A stretch of DNA of 43,981 bases, taken from Micromonospora yasonensis (GTDB lineage Bacteria > Actinomycetota > Actinomycetes > Mycobacteriales > Micromonosporaceae). Of the stretch, positions 18,640 through 26,776 are shown piece after piece; positions within the stretch are counted from its first letter, which is position 1; each line of letters starts with the position of its first letter. The notes under the pieces are model-generated. The model was not told the DNA's origin. It was given only the letters and a program-made list of their open reading frames with translations, and did no database searches. The stretch is taken from NCBI RefSeq assembly GCF_026013475.1, contig NZ_JAPDPH010000038.1:1-43981 (forward strand), read 5' to 3'. A program made the position numbers and the translations under genes.

Positions 18640-19177
18640 ATCCCGCGCAGTTCCCGGCGGCGGTCCTCGGGCGCACCAACGGGTGGCCCGGCGAGAAGTG
18701 GCTCGACATCCGGGAGATCCAGAACGCCAACAGCGTCCTGCGGTCCAGCATGGACGGCCGGCTCGACATGTGTAAGCAGAAGGGCTTCGACATGGTTGAG
18801 CTGGACAACGTGGACGGTTACCTCAACAAGACGGGCTTTCCGCTCACCGCGGCCGACCAGCTCTACTACAACGCCGTACTGGCCAACGACTCGCACGCCC
18901 GAGGCCTGAGCGTCCTGCAGAAGAACGACAACGAGCAGATCCCGGCCTTGCTGCCGTACTTCGACGGCGCGCTCAACGAGCAGTGCAACCAGTACAAGGA
19001 ATGCACTACGGCACAGAACGGCTCCTTCGGCCTCGACCAGTACATCGCCGCGGGCAAGCCGGTCTTCCAGGCCGAGTACAAGCTCACCACCTCGTCGTTC
19101 TGCGCTGCCGACAACGCCGCGAACTTCAACGGCGTCCGGTTCGCGCTCAACCTGGACGACACCCTTTCGAACCCTGC
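18640..19177 (+). pseudogene. Remnant of a GH114 endo-alpha-1,4-polygalactosaminidase gene
   Basis: The frame gives FPAAVLGRTNGWPGEKWLDI and then FDMVELDNVDGY, LSVLQKNDNEQ, FGLDQYIAAGKPVFQAEYK and GVRFALNLDDT, which follow the second half of GH114 enzymes closely. The first half (signal peptide, the early barrel strands and the CYxSxGxxEDWR region) is missing: the homology starts about 35 bases after the amidohydrolase stop. At the end, after NLDDT, the expected LFEPCR plus stop is present only in the next frame (CTTTCGAACCCTGCCGGTAG, 19158-19177), which implies a one-base deletion at about 19159-19162. The cysteines of the domain are retained, so decay may be recent. The first ATG, at 18627, is not a native start. 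A translated fragment cannot be excluded. Confidence 0.75.
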
Positions 19178-19314
19178 CGGTAGCAGCGGCTGGGCCGACG
19201 ACCGGCGGGCCGGGGACACATTGTGCCCCGGCCCGCCAGCGCGCCCCGGCCGCGCAGCATCAGCACGCCGGTGTACAGCTCGGGGCGCTCACTTCCGCTG
19301 GAGCAGGCCGGCGG

Positions 19315-20064
19315 TCACGGCCTGGGCAGGTCGGCGCAGAGCTTCCTCGGGAAGGCCGGCTCCACGGTGAGAACACTTCCGCAGCCGGCCTCCGTCGAGC
19401 CGGCGATCGTGGCCCACCCCTGCGGGCCTGACCAGCGGAGGAAGTAGCGGCGCACGTTGACCGACGGGGTGCAGCCGGGCCGCGCCTCGGCACCGCACGG
19501 CACCGGGTCGAACGGCACCGTCATGACCAGCCAGGTACCGTCGCAGCTCTCTGGCGAGCCGACGGAGTGCCGGGACACGTCCATGCCCCGCACCGCGACG
19601 TCGATCCAGGCCCGGGCGCAGTGGTCCGCCGGCATCGGGTCACAGCCGAACGTCGGGTCGCAGCGGCGGTAGCTTTCTCCGTCGCGTTTCCACGGCTCCT
19701 GGTTGAGCACGACGAGCCGGCTGCCGATCGGCCCGGGCGCGGTCAGCGTCACCTCGCCCGGCGTGTGGGTGGGGCAGGCCCCGACCACTCCCGTCAGACG
19801 CGAGTCCTGCACCACGTTGGCGTAGATGCGGTTGTTCTCCTCGACGAAGTATCCGATGCGCGGATTGCGGGAGCAACCGTCGGCGTCACCGAGCAGCGCC
19901 AGGGTCAGCACGAGCAAGCGCGGGTCGTCGCTGACCCGTACGGCGGTGACATCGGCCTGGACGGTCCCCCAGCTGGTGTCCTCGGTGGAGCTGGGTGCGG
20001 CGCCCGGCATGGCGCAGCCGACGAGCGCGGCCAGGCACAGCAGGGCGGTGGCGAGTCGACGCAT
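19315..20064 (-). CDS. Putative lipoprotein, unknown function
   Basis: 249 aa. The N-terminus MRRLATALLCLAALVGCAMP is a lipoprotein signal with lipobox LVGC, so Cys17 should be lipidated and the protein anchored outside the membrane. The mature part is hydrophilic and has about 13 cysteines, many spaced as in a disulfide-rich extracellular domain (CSRNP, CPTH, RRCDPTFGCD, DHCARAW, SCDGTW, VPCGAEARPGC, AGCGS, KLCADL). I do not recognise the family. There is no clear Shine-Dalgarno sequence before 20064; CATACT ends 7 nt upstream, so a leaderless start is possible. It converges on the decayed GH114 gene. Confidence 0.78.
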   Translation of the reverse strand: MRRLATALLCLAALVGCAMPGAAPSSTEDTSWGTVQADVTAVRVSDDPRLLVLTLALLGDADGCSRNPRIGYFVEENNRIYANVVQDSRLTGVVGACPTHTPGEVTLTAPGPIGSRLVVLNQEPWKRDGESYRRCDPTFGCDPMPADHCARAWIDVAVRGMDVSRHSVGSPESCDGTWLVMTVPFDPVPCGAEARPGCTPSVNVRRYFLRWSGPQGWATIAGSTEAGCGSVLTVEPAFPRKLCADLPRP

Positions 20065-20125
20065 GGGAATGAGTATGGCCGCTGCCCGATCCCTCGCATC
20101 CGTACGGATACTCAGTTCGCCTGCC

Positions 20126-20719
20126 TCAGACGCCGACCCGCTGCTCGGGGATGCTGAGGCCGTAGAGGGCCATCAGTTCGGGGCTGTCGATCCGGCTGCC
20201 GTCGGCCACCGAGTCGCAGGAGATGTCGACGATCTGGTCCTTGTGTGCCAGTAGGTACGGCCGGGCGCCGACATCGGCGCTGGCCAGGGTGGCGATGCCG
20301 GACCAGTGCCGGCGGCCGAACAGCATCGGGTAGCCGCGCAGCCCGTCGTAGGTGGCGCAGACCAGCACGTCCGGGTACGGCAGCGCGGCCACCCGGCGGA
20401 CCGCGGCGGCGGTGAGCCCCGGCATGTCGACCGGCACCACCACGACCGCCTCGATCCCCCCGTCGGTCAGCGCGGCGAGCCCGGCCCGGATCGAGGAGCC
20501 GACGCCGGTCCCCCACGCCCGGTTGACCACCACGGTGGCTCCCGTCAGGTCGGTCGTCTGGCGGACCTGCTCGGCCGCCGCGCCCAGCACGACCACGATC
20601 TGCTCGCAGCCCGCCTCGCCCATGGTGTCGATCATCTGGCTCACCAGGGGCTTCTCGCCCTGGTGCAGCAACGCCTCGGGTCCGCCGATCCGACGGCCCC
20701 CGCCAGCGGCGATGATCAT
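20126..20719 (-). CDS. MobA-like nucleotidyltransferase (NTP_transf_3)
   Basis: 197 aa from the ATG at 20719. The N-terminal nucleotide loop is IIAAGGGRRIGGPEALL; in this family the residue after the proline is normally lysine (PKAL), here it is glutamate (codon GAG). The metal-binding VVVPVDMPGL motif is at about 91-100. Relatives transfer CMP or GMP to molybdopterin, or make other NDP-sugars and cofactors. The start is uncertain: the ATG has AGGA directly against it, whereas a CTG at 20737 has GAGGGGG five bases before it and would add the LNRIAG that matches the usual start of the family. No molybdenum-enzyme gene is nearby. It is downstream of the polymerase gene on the same strand, separated by a hairpin. 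Confidence 0.83.
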   Translation of the reverse strand: MIIAAGGGRRIGGPEALLHQGEKPLVSQMIDTMGEAGCEQIVVVLGAAAEQVRQTTDLTGATVVVNRAWGTGVGSSIRAGLAALTDGGIEAVVVVPVDMPGLTAAAVRRVAALPYPDVLVCATYDGLRGYPMLFGRRHWSGIATLASADVGARPYLLAHKDQIVDISCDSVADGSRIDSPELMALYGLSIPEQRVGV

Positions 20720-20760
20720 TCCTGCGATCCGGTTCAGCTGTGCCCCCTCGACCAGGGGGA

Positions 20761-20788
20761 CGGACCGGGCGCAACCGCGCCCGGTCCG
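20761..20788. terminator. Perfect 12-bp hairpin after the polymerase gene
   Basis: CGGACCGGGCGC and GCGCCCGGTCCG are perfect complements around a 4-nt loop, between the 3' end of the polymerase gene (20863) and the start of the nucleotidyltransferase gene on the minus strand. The stem is stable but lacks a U-run. I take it as a terminator of the polymerase transcript. Confidence 0.55.
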
Positions 20789-20862
20789 TCCCGTCGTATG
20801 CACACCGGACCCAACGAGCGCGCCCACGAGCGGGTAGCGGGGCAAAACGGAAAATTGTGCGG

Positions 20863-22536
20863 CTATGCCGCGTCCGCGTAACAGTCGACGATGGACAGGT
20901 CCAGCGGGAACCGGACCGGAGTGTCGCCGAAGAGCAGGGCGGTGGCCCGCGCGCCGGCGGCGGTGACCATCGCCGCGACCGCCTCGGCCCGCTCGGCCGG
21001 ACAGTGCACGATCACCTCGTCGTGCTGGAAGAAGACCAGCTCGGCCCCGGTGCCGACCAGCTCCGCGCGGAGTGTGGCGAGCAGCGTCGAGGCCCACTCG
21101 GCGGCGGTGGCCTGGATGACGAAGTTGCGGGTGAACCGGCCCCGCGACCGGGCTGCCCGGGCCCGGGGCCCCTGCGGATCCGCACCCGCGTCCGGGTCCG
21201 ACTCCTCCCCGTCGGCGAAGCCCACCGACCCCGGCGGGCAGGTACGCCCCAACCACGACCGCACGAGTCCGCCCGCCTCACCGGTACGGGCGGCCGTCTC
21301 GACGTATCCGAACGCGGTCGGGTAGTTCCGCTTCAGCACCGCCAGGGCGGGCAGCGCTGCGCCGCTGGTCTGCCCGTACATGGCGCCGAGCAGGGCCACC
21401 TTGGCGCGGGCCCGGTCGCCGGCGAAGGCGTCCCGGGCCAGCGCCGCGTACAGGTCTCCGGCGCCACCGGCGGCGGCCAGCCGCTCGTCGCCGGAGACCG
21501 CGGCGAGCACCCGGGGTTCGAGCTGCCCCGCGTCGGCCACCACGAACGTCCAGCCGGGGTCGGCCACCACCGCGCGCCGGATCACCTTGGGGATCTGCAG
21601 CGCCCCGCCGCCCCGGGTGGCCCAGCGGCCGGAGACCACCCCGCCGGGCACGTACTCGGGGTGGAAACGGCCGGCCGAGACCCAAGCGTCCCGCCAGGCC
21701 CAGCCGTGCGCCGTCCAGATCCGGTAGAGCTCCTTGTATTCCAGGACCAGCGGCACCGCCGGATGCTCCACCCCGCGCAGCACCCAGGCCCGGGTGTTGG
21801 GCAGCTCCACGCCGGCGCGGGCGAACGCCTTCAGCAGCTCCGCCGGGGAGTCGGCGTGCAACTGGCGTACGCCGAAGGCCGCGGCGATCCGGGCGGCCAG
21901 CTCGGCCAGCCGGCGGGGCGGCCCACCGACCGGCGACGCCTCGCCGAGCAGTTCGGCGAGGATCTCGTCGTGCACGTCGGCCCGCCAGGGCAGGCCGGCC
22001 GCCCCCATCTCGGCGGCGATCAGCGCGCCGGCCGACTCGGCGGCCACCAGCAGCCGGAACCGGCCGGGGTGCTCGGTCGCCGCGATCCGGGCGAGCTGGT
22101 CGGCGTACACCCGGGTCAACGCCTCGATGCCCGGGCCGGGCGGGCCGGACGGCGCGTCGAAGAGGGCGCCCTGGCCGAGGCCGGGCGGCTCCGGCGGGCG
22201 GGGCGCCGGGTCCGGCGGAACCGGCGCGCCGGTCAGCCGGGCCCAGGCGGCGGCGAGTGAGCGGGGCTCGCCCCAGCGGCCGGCGTGCCCGAGCAGCAGC
22301 GCCTCGGTCAGTTCGACGTCATGACAGCGGTCCAGCCGGACGCCGGCGCGCAGCAGCGCCGGGTAGACGGTGGCGCCGGTGGCCCACACCCAGCGGGGCC
22401 GTTCGGCGGCCTCGCGGGCGGCCACCGCGGCGGCCAGATCGGCCACCGGCTCGGCCGAGCCGGCCGGCCGGCCGGCGGCGTCGAGGGGCTGCAGCACCCC
22501 GGTGCCCCGCTCGTCCGCCACCACCGCCACCAGCAC
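20863..22536 (-). CDS. Family-A DNA polymerase, short actinobacterial form (3'-5' exonuclease-like/polymerase)
   Basis: 557 aa; there is no 5'-nuclease domain. The N-terminal ~190 residues correspond in position to the exonuclease-like domain, but I see no clear DEDD acidic set, so exonuclease activity is doubtful. Polymerase motif A is VVADAGQLEPRVLAAVSGD (in Pol I normally DYSQIELRVLA; D, Q, E and R are kept), motif B is RAKVALLGAMYGQTSG (K and YG kept), and motif C is FFQHDEVIVH with HDE. The metal aspartates are therefore present. This type co-exists with a full-length Pol I in many actinobacteria; its role is unclear. The start is uncertain between GTG at 22536 and GTG at 22566; neither has a strong ribosome-binding site, and 22536 begins the VLVAVV strand. 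Confidence 0.85.
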   Translation of the reverse strand: MLVAVVADERGTGVLQPLDAAGRPAGSAEPVADLAAAVAAREAAERPRWVWATGATVYPALLRAGVRLDRCHDVELTEALLLGHAGRWGEPRSLAAAWARLTGAPVPPDPAPRPPEPPGLGQGALFDAPSGPPGPGIEALTRVYADQLARIAATEHPGRFRLLVAAESAGALIAAEMGAAGLPWRADVHDEILAELLGEASPVGGPPRRLAELAARIAAAFGVRQLHADSPAELLKAFARAGVELPNTRAWVLRGVEHPAVPLVLEYKELYRIWTAHGWAWRDAWVSAGRFHPEYVPGGVVSGRWATRGGGALQIPKVIRRAVVADPGWTFVVADAGQLEPRVLAAVSGDERLAAAGGAGDLYAALARDAFAGDRARAKVALLGAMYGQTSGAALPALAVLKRNYPTAFGYVETAARTGEAGGLVRSWLGRTCPPGSVGFADGEESDPDAGADPQGPRARAARSRGRFTRNFVIQATAAEWASTLLATLRAELVGTGAELVFFQHDEVIVHCPAERAEAVAAMVTAAGARATALLFGDTPVRFPLDLSIVDCYADAA

Positions 22537-22579
22537 GGACGCGATTCTGCCTCGCCCGTGCGACACCGCGGGGAAAGCA

Positions 22580-22619
22580 GGGGCCCCTTCTTAACGCCTT
22601 GTGTATAAGAAGGGACCCC
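22580..22619. repeat. GGGGCCCCTTCTTA-type intergenic palindrome
   Basis: GGGGCCCCTTCTTA (22580-22593) pairs with TAAGAAGGGACCCC (22606-22619) with one mismatch around a 12-nt loop. It lies between two minus-strand genes: it is 35 bases past the 3' end of the permease gene and 44 bases before the polymerase start. From memory such elements recur between genes in Micromonospora; this cannot be checked from one copy. It could serve as a terminator of the sugar-import operon. Confidence 0.6.
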
Positions 22620-22654
22620 TCCTAACCGCCCGCGACGGCGCGAACGGTGTGTGG

Positions 22655-23611
22655 CTACTTCCCGACGCCGGCGGTGAGGCCGGACTGGACCTGGCGCTGG
22701 AAGACGATGTACACGATGAGGACCGGCAGCATGGCCATGGTGACGCCGGCGAACAGGCCCGACCAGTCGGACTTGTAGCCCTGGTTGACCGACAACTCGA
22801 TCAGGCCCTGGGCGATCACCTGGTGCTTCGGTTCACCGGACACCGACTGCATGAGCAGGGTCGGCAGGTACCACTGGTTCCACTGGCCGAGCACGTTGAA
22901 GATGCCGATGCTGATCAGGCCCGGCTTGGCCATCGGCAGCATGACGCTGAAGAAGGTCCGGGTGTGCGTGGCCCCGTCGACCATGGCCGCCTCGGCGATC
23001 GAATCGGGCAGCGTACGGAAGAACGAGTGCATGAAGAAGACGGTGAACGACAGCGACCAGGCCACATAGACCAGAATCAGCGTGACGTGCTTGTTCGGGC
23101 CGAGCAGCGGAAACACCACGTTCATGTTGTAGACGCCCTTGAACAGTGGCACCGCGGCGAGATAGACCGGCAGGGTCAGCCCGGACAGGAACATCCAGTA
23201 GATCAGCCGGTTGCCGCGGAACTCGTAGCGCGCCAGCGCGTACGCCGCCATCGAGCCCAGCAGCATCGTCAGGGTCACGCTGAAGACGAGCACGAGCAGC
23301 GTGTTCAGGAAGAAGCTGTCGATCCCGGCCGTCCAGGCCCGGGCGAAGTTGTCCCACTGCAGCGACTTGGGGATCAGCGACAGCGGCTCGCGGATCACCT
23401 CCGAGTCGGTCTTGAGTGCGGACATCACCACCCAGAGCAGCGGGTAGACCACCATGATCGCCCACACCGCGAGAAACAGGTGCGAGAAGCCGTTGAATAT
23501 CCGGCCGCCGATGCTGCTGGCGGCGACTCCCGCCCGTCGGCCCGCTTCCGGACCGGCCGGCAGCACCGCATCGGGTCGCCCCTGGCCGGAGGTGTGCGTC
23601 ACCGTGCTCAT
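22655..23611 (-). CDS. Sugar ABC transporter permease, MalG/NgcG type
   Basis: 318 aa with six hydrophobic segments after a polar N-terminal tail of about 30 residues. The cytoplasmic coupling loop that docks the ATPase (EAA motif) is EAAMVDGATHTRTFFSVMLP at about 205-225. It closely resembles the second permease further right (31379-32287), for example in RTLPxSIAEAA, QWNQW/F and the QSGLTAG or QTGLTAG C-terminus. With its partner permease and the binding protein it should import an N-acetylglucosamine- or chitobiose-like sugar. The ATG at 23611 is chosen over 23644 because GAGGAGG lies 8-9 nt before it. It is the last gene of the operon, 13 bp after the previous one. Confidence 0.92.
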   Translation of the reverse strand: MSTVTHTSGQGRPDAVLPAGPEAGRRAGVAASSIGGRIFNGFSHLFLAVWAIMVVYPLLWVVMSALKTDSEVIREPLSLIPKSLQWDNFARAWTAGIDSFFLNTLLVLVFSVTLTMLLGSMAAYALARYEFRGNRLIYWMFLSGLTLPVYLAAVPLFKGVYNMNVVFPLLGPNKHVTLILVYVAWSLSFTVFFMHSFFRTLPDSIAEAAMVDGATHTRTFFSVMLPMAKPGLISIGIFNVLGQWNQWYLPTLLMQSVSGEPKHQVIAQGLIELSVNQGYKSDWSGLFAGVTMAMLPVLIVYIVFQRQVQSGLTAGVGK

Positions 23612-23624
23612 CGTCCAGGCCTCC

Positions 23625-24566
23625 TCAGAACTCGATCCGGTCACGACGGGTGATCCTCAGCTGGAGGGCGGCCAGCAGGATGGTGAAGATGGCCAGCGCC
23701 ACGGCGATCGCGCAGGCGTAGCCGAACTGGCCTTTCTGGAACGCGTTGAACTGGATCACCGAGGCGAAGATCTCGCTGGCGTGGTTCGGGCCGCCCTGAC
23801 TCGGGGTCATGACGAAGACCAGGGCGTACATGTCCAGGGCGATGAAGCCCAGGTAGACCCAGGCGACCGAGATGGTGTCCCGGAGCAGCGGCAGGGTGAC
23901 CTTGAAGAACGTGTGGAACCGGCCCGCCCCGTCGAGGATCGCCGCCTCGTAGATGTCCTTGGGGATCGACTGCATGGCCGCGGAGAAGAGCACCATGTAG
24001 AAGCCGGCGCCGCTCCACACCGCGATGAGCAGCAGCCACCACAGCACCGCCGGTATGCCGAGGAAGGGTTCCGGGTCGGCGGTGAACGCGATCGGGTTCT
24101 GCGGGTCGACCAGCCCGATCTTGATGAGCAGCCCGTTGATCAGGCCCTGCTCGTCGGTCCGGTAGATCTGCTGCCACATCACCGCGATGACCACCAGCGA
24201 CAGCACCTGCGGGAAGAAGAAGATGACCTTGTAGAGCCCGGACCCCAACACTCCGCGGATGCCGGCCCTGTCCTCGCGTCCGCCCACGTTGAGCAGGAAC
24301 GCGAGGAACAGGGCCAGCGCGATGGTGAACAGCGGCACGGTGACCAGGAAGAAGACGTTGTGCCAGAACGCCTTCCGGATCAGCTCGTCGGAGAGCAGCC
24401 GGACGTAGTTGTCCAGACCGACGAAGTGCTGGGAATCCGAGTAGCCACCCCAGTCGGTCAGCGAGTATCCCGCCGCCTGCGCGAACGGCCACACCACGTA
24501 GAACAGGTACAGCGCGACGGGCAGGGCCAGGAAGCCCGTGACGAAACGCGCGACTCCGTGCCGCAT
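23625..24566 (-). CDS. Sugar ABC transporter permease, MalF/NgcF type
   Basis: 313 aa with six hydrophobic segments. The EAA loop is DIYEAAILDGAGRFHTFFKV at about 215-234. MRHGVARFVTGF at the start and TRRDRIEF at the end match the paralog at 32284-33192 (RHGKYPL and GRRDRIEYL), so both permease pairs come from one ancestral set. The ATG at 24566 is preceded by GGGAG at about 12 nt; a GTG at 24575 lies too close to that site. It is 22 bp downstream of the binding-protein gene and 13 bp before the next permease gene, with no hairpin in either gap. Confidence 0.92.
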   Translation of the reverse strand: MRHGVARFVTGFLALPVALYLFYVVWPFAQAAGYSLTDWGGYSDSQHFVGLDNYVRLLSDELIRKAFWHNVFFLVTVPLFTIALALFLAFLLNVGGREDRAGIRGVLGSGLYKVIFFFPQVLSLVVIAVMWQQIYRTDEQGLINGLLIKIGLVDPQNPIAFTADPEPFLGIPAVLWWLLLIAVWSGAGFYMVLFSAAMQSIPKDIYEAAILDGAGRFHTFFKVTLPLLRDTISVAWVYLGFIALDMYALVFVMTPSQGGPNHASEIFASVIQFNAFQKGQFGYACAIAVALAIFTILLAALQLRITRRDRIEF

Positions 24567-24588
24567 TGGACTCACTCTCCCGAACGGA

Positions 24589-26001
24589 TCAGGCGGTGCG
24601 GGTCTGCTTCTTGACCGACGAGTCCTTGGCGACCTTGTCCGCGGCCGCCTGCATCTTGTCGATGAACTGCTGCGCCGTGAGCCGACCGGCCATCAGCTCC
24701 TCCGACAGGTTCTCGCTCTCCTTGGCCAGGTCGGCATAGAAGTCCGGGAACCGGAACGAGATGAGGTCCGAGGTCCCGTTCTTCATCAGCGCGTTCGCGG
24801 ACGCCAGCGCGGAGTCCTGCACGTTGTCCCCGGAGCCCTTGGTCGAGGCCAGCGACTTGGTCAGCTCGGCGAACTTGGCCGAGCCCGCCTTGGACAGGAT
24901 CGCCCGCAGGAACTCCTTCGCGGCCTCCTTGTTCGGAGCCTTGCTCGGCACCACGAAGCCCTCACCCGAGGAGGCCATGACGTCCTTCGCCGCCTTGTCG
25001 CCGGCGTTGCTCCAGTAGTCCGACAGGGTCAGCTCGAAGCCCGGCGGGATGGTCGCGGCCATCTCGTTCTTCAGCCAGGTGCCGACCTGGATGAACGCCG
25101 CCTTGCCGTCGAGCCAGGCCTGCTGCGACTGGGTGTGGTCGAGCTTGCCGGGCAGGAGCAGCTTGTCCTTGACCAGCTTCTCCCACGGCTCCAGCGCCTT
25201 GAGGACGCCGTCGACCTTCCAGGCGCCGTCCTTGAGGTTGTCGATGTCGATGACCGCCTGCTTGCCGACGGACTTCCAGATGCTCGCCATCAGCGCCCAG
25301 CGCGGGTAGTAGCCGTGCACCGCGTCGTGGACGTAGGGCGCCATGCCCTTGGCCTTGATCTTCGGCGCGAGGGCGAAGAACTCGTCCCAGGTCGTCGGCG
25401 CCTGCCAACCCTCCTTCTTGAACAGGGCGGCGTTGTACCAGTTGCCCCAGACGGTGAAGGCGACGTTCACCACGTAGAACTTGCCGTTCTGCGTGCCGTC
25501 GGCGACGGTGCCGGGCAGCAGCGAGTCGGCGACCGTGCCCTCGCTGTCCCACGCGGGCGCGGTGAGCAGGTCGTCGAGCGGCTCGATCGCGCCCTCGTTG
25601 ATCAGCGTGGCGCGGTCCATGATGTCGGCACCCGAGTTCATGATCAGGTCGCTCGGCTGCGTCGCCATCTTCGGCTGCTCTTCGGTCTTGATCTTCTGCG
25701 TGGAAGACATGTTGACCGTGATGTTGGCGTGCTTGGCGTTGAAGAGGACCTTGTCTTCCTTCGCCCACTGGTCACCGAGGCCACCGTTGAAGATGACCAC
25801 CTTGACCGCGCTGCCGTCCTTGGCGCCGAACGGGTTGTCCTTGCTCTTGGTGCCGCCGTTGTCGTTGGACTTGCTCGGCTCGCTGCCGGCACAGGCGCTG
25901 AGCAGACCGGCGGCCGGGGTGACCAGCAGACCGGCCGCGGCGGCGCGCTGCAGCAGGCTCCGGCGGCTGACGTCGCCGGGCTTCTCGGGGGTAACCGACA
26001 T
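24589..26001 (-). CDS. Sugar-binding lipoprotein of ABC transporter, NgcE-like paralog
   Basis: 470 aa. The N-terminus holds SRRSLLQRAAAAGLLVTPAA and then the lipobox LLSAC with the lipidated cysteine; the twin arginines suggest Tat export. The mature part starts with NPFGAKDGSAVKVVIFNGG, parallel to NPLGVKEDAPLEVVIFNGG of the second binding protein (33253-34668). Further shared motifs are LLPGTV, FVVPSKA, and a C-terminal IAQDSSIKKYKR-like end (here VAKDSSVKKQTR). The Streptomyces family NgcE binds N-acetylglucosamine and chitobiose. This copy is the more divergent of the two, so its ligand may differ. The ATG at 26001 has AAGGAGAG before it. It is 25 bp after the SIS gene. Confidence 0.9.
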   Translation of the reverse strand: MSVTPEKPGDVSRRSLLQRAAAAGLLVTPAAGLLSACAGSEPSKSNDNGGTKSKDNPFGAKDGSAVKVVIFNGGLGDQWAKEDKVLFNAKHANITVNMSSTQKIKTEEQPKMATQPSDLIMNSGADIMDRATLINEGAIEPLDDLLTAPAWDSEGTVADSLLPGTVADGTQNGKFYVVNVAFTVWGNWYNAALFKKEGWQAPTTWDEFFALAPKIKAKGMAPYVHDAVHGYYPRWALMASIWKSVGKQAVIDIDNLKDGAWKVDGVLKALEPWEKLVKDKLLLPGKLDHTQSQQAWLDGKAAFIQVGTWLKNEMAATIPPGFELTLSDYWSNAGDKAAKDVMASSGEGFVVPSKAPNKEAAKEFLRAILSKAGSAKFAELTKSLASTKGSGDNVQDSALASANALMKNGTSDLISFRFPDFYADLAKESENLSEELMAGRLTAQQFIDKMQAAADKVAKDSSVKKQTRTA

Positions 26002-26026
26002 CTCTGTCTCTCCTTGTGGTGTCGGG

Positions 26027-26776
26027 TCAGGCGGTCCGCCGGAGGCGCCCGGCGTACCGCGACTCGAGGGCGAGGTTGTGCTCGTCCCCACCGGGGACGT
26101 TGGCGGAGAGGTAGATAGGGGGTACCTCCCCGGCCTGGTGGAACCGTCGTACGACCTCGGCGGTCAACAGCTGCGCCAGCAGCGCCGCGGTGACCGACGA
26201 GACCGCACAGACCGCGCCGCCGCCCTCGAGCGGCAGCAGTGCGTCGCCGTACGGCGCGCCGTTGTCCAGCACGACGTCGGCGAGGTCGGCGAGCCGGTGG
26301 CCGCTCGGGTGCCTGGGGGCGACCCGGGCGGTGTGCTCGACCGAGGTGACCGCGATCAACGGGTGGCCGTGCTCCCGGACCAGCGTCGCCAGCTCGACCA
26401 CCGAGCCGTTGATGCCGGACTGGGAGGCGACCACGAACACGTCCTCCGGCTGCGGCGCCGCCAGGGCGTAGAGCTGGTGCGCGACCGCCGGGTCGCGTTC
26501 CAGCTTGGGGTCGGCGAGCACGTCGCGGGGCGCGTCGCCGTGCAGCACGAGGTCGTGCAGGGAGAGTCGGTTGGTGGGGACCAGGCCGCCGGCCCGGGCC
26601 ACCAGCTCGGCGGCGAACGCCTCCGAGTGGCCGGCGCCGAACGCCTGGAGCACGCCGCCGCGGCGCAGCCCGTCGGCGATCAGGCCGGCCGCCCGGTCGA
26701 CCGCCGCGGCCTGGGTGTCGACCAGCCGGTCGAGCACCGGCCGGACGGCGTCCGCGTACCGCTGGGCACTGATCAT
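26027..26776 (-). CDS. SIS-domain sugar-phosphate-binding protein (UPF0309 type)
   Basis: 249 aa. The phosphosugar-binding motifs are VLQAFGAGHSEAFAAELVAR (about 42-61) and FVVASQSGINGSVVELATL (about 114-132). The long C-terminal part with NVPGGDEHNLALE is typical of the UPF0309/SIS_2 group, whose substrate is not settled; isomerase, deaminase or etherase-like action on an amino-sugar phosphate is possible. The start codon overlaps the stop of the regulator gene by four bases (ATGA), so translation is coupled. Its location with an NgcE-like importer, an RpiR regulator and a BadF-type kinase points to amino-sugar phosphate metabolism. Confidence 0.85.
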   Translation of the reverse strand: MISAQRYADAVRPVLDRLVDTQAAAVDRAAGLIADGLRRGGVLQAFGAGHSEAFAAELVARAGGLVPTNRLSLHDLVLHGDAPRDVLADPKLERDPAVAHQLYALAAPQPEDVFVVASQSGINGSVVELATLVREHGHPLIAVTSVEHTARVAPRHPSGHRLADLADVVLDNGAPYGDALLPLEGGGAVCAVSSVTAALLAQLLTAEVVRRFHQAGEVPPIYLSANVPGGDEHNLALESRYAGRLRRTA

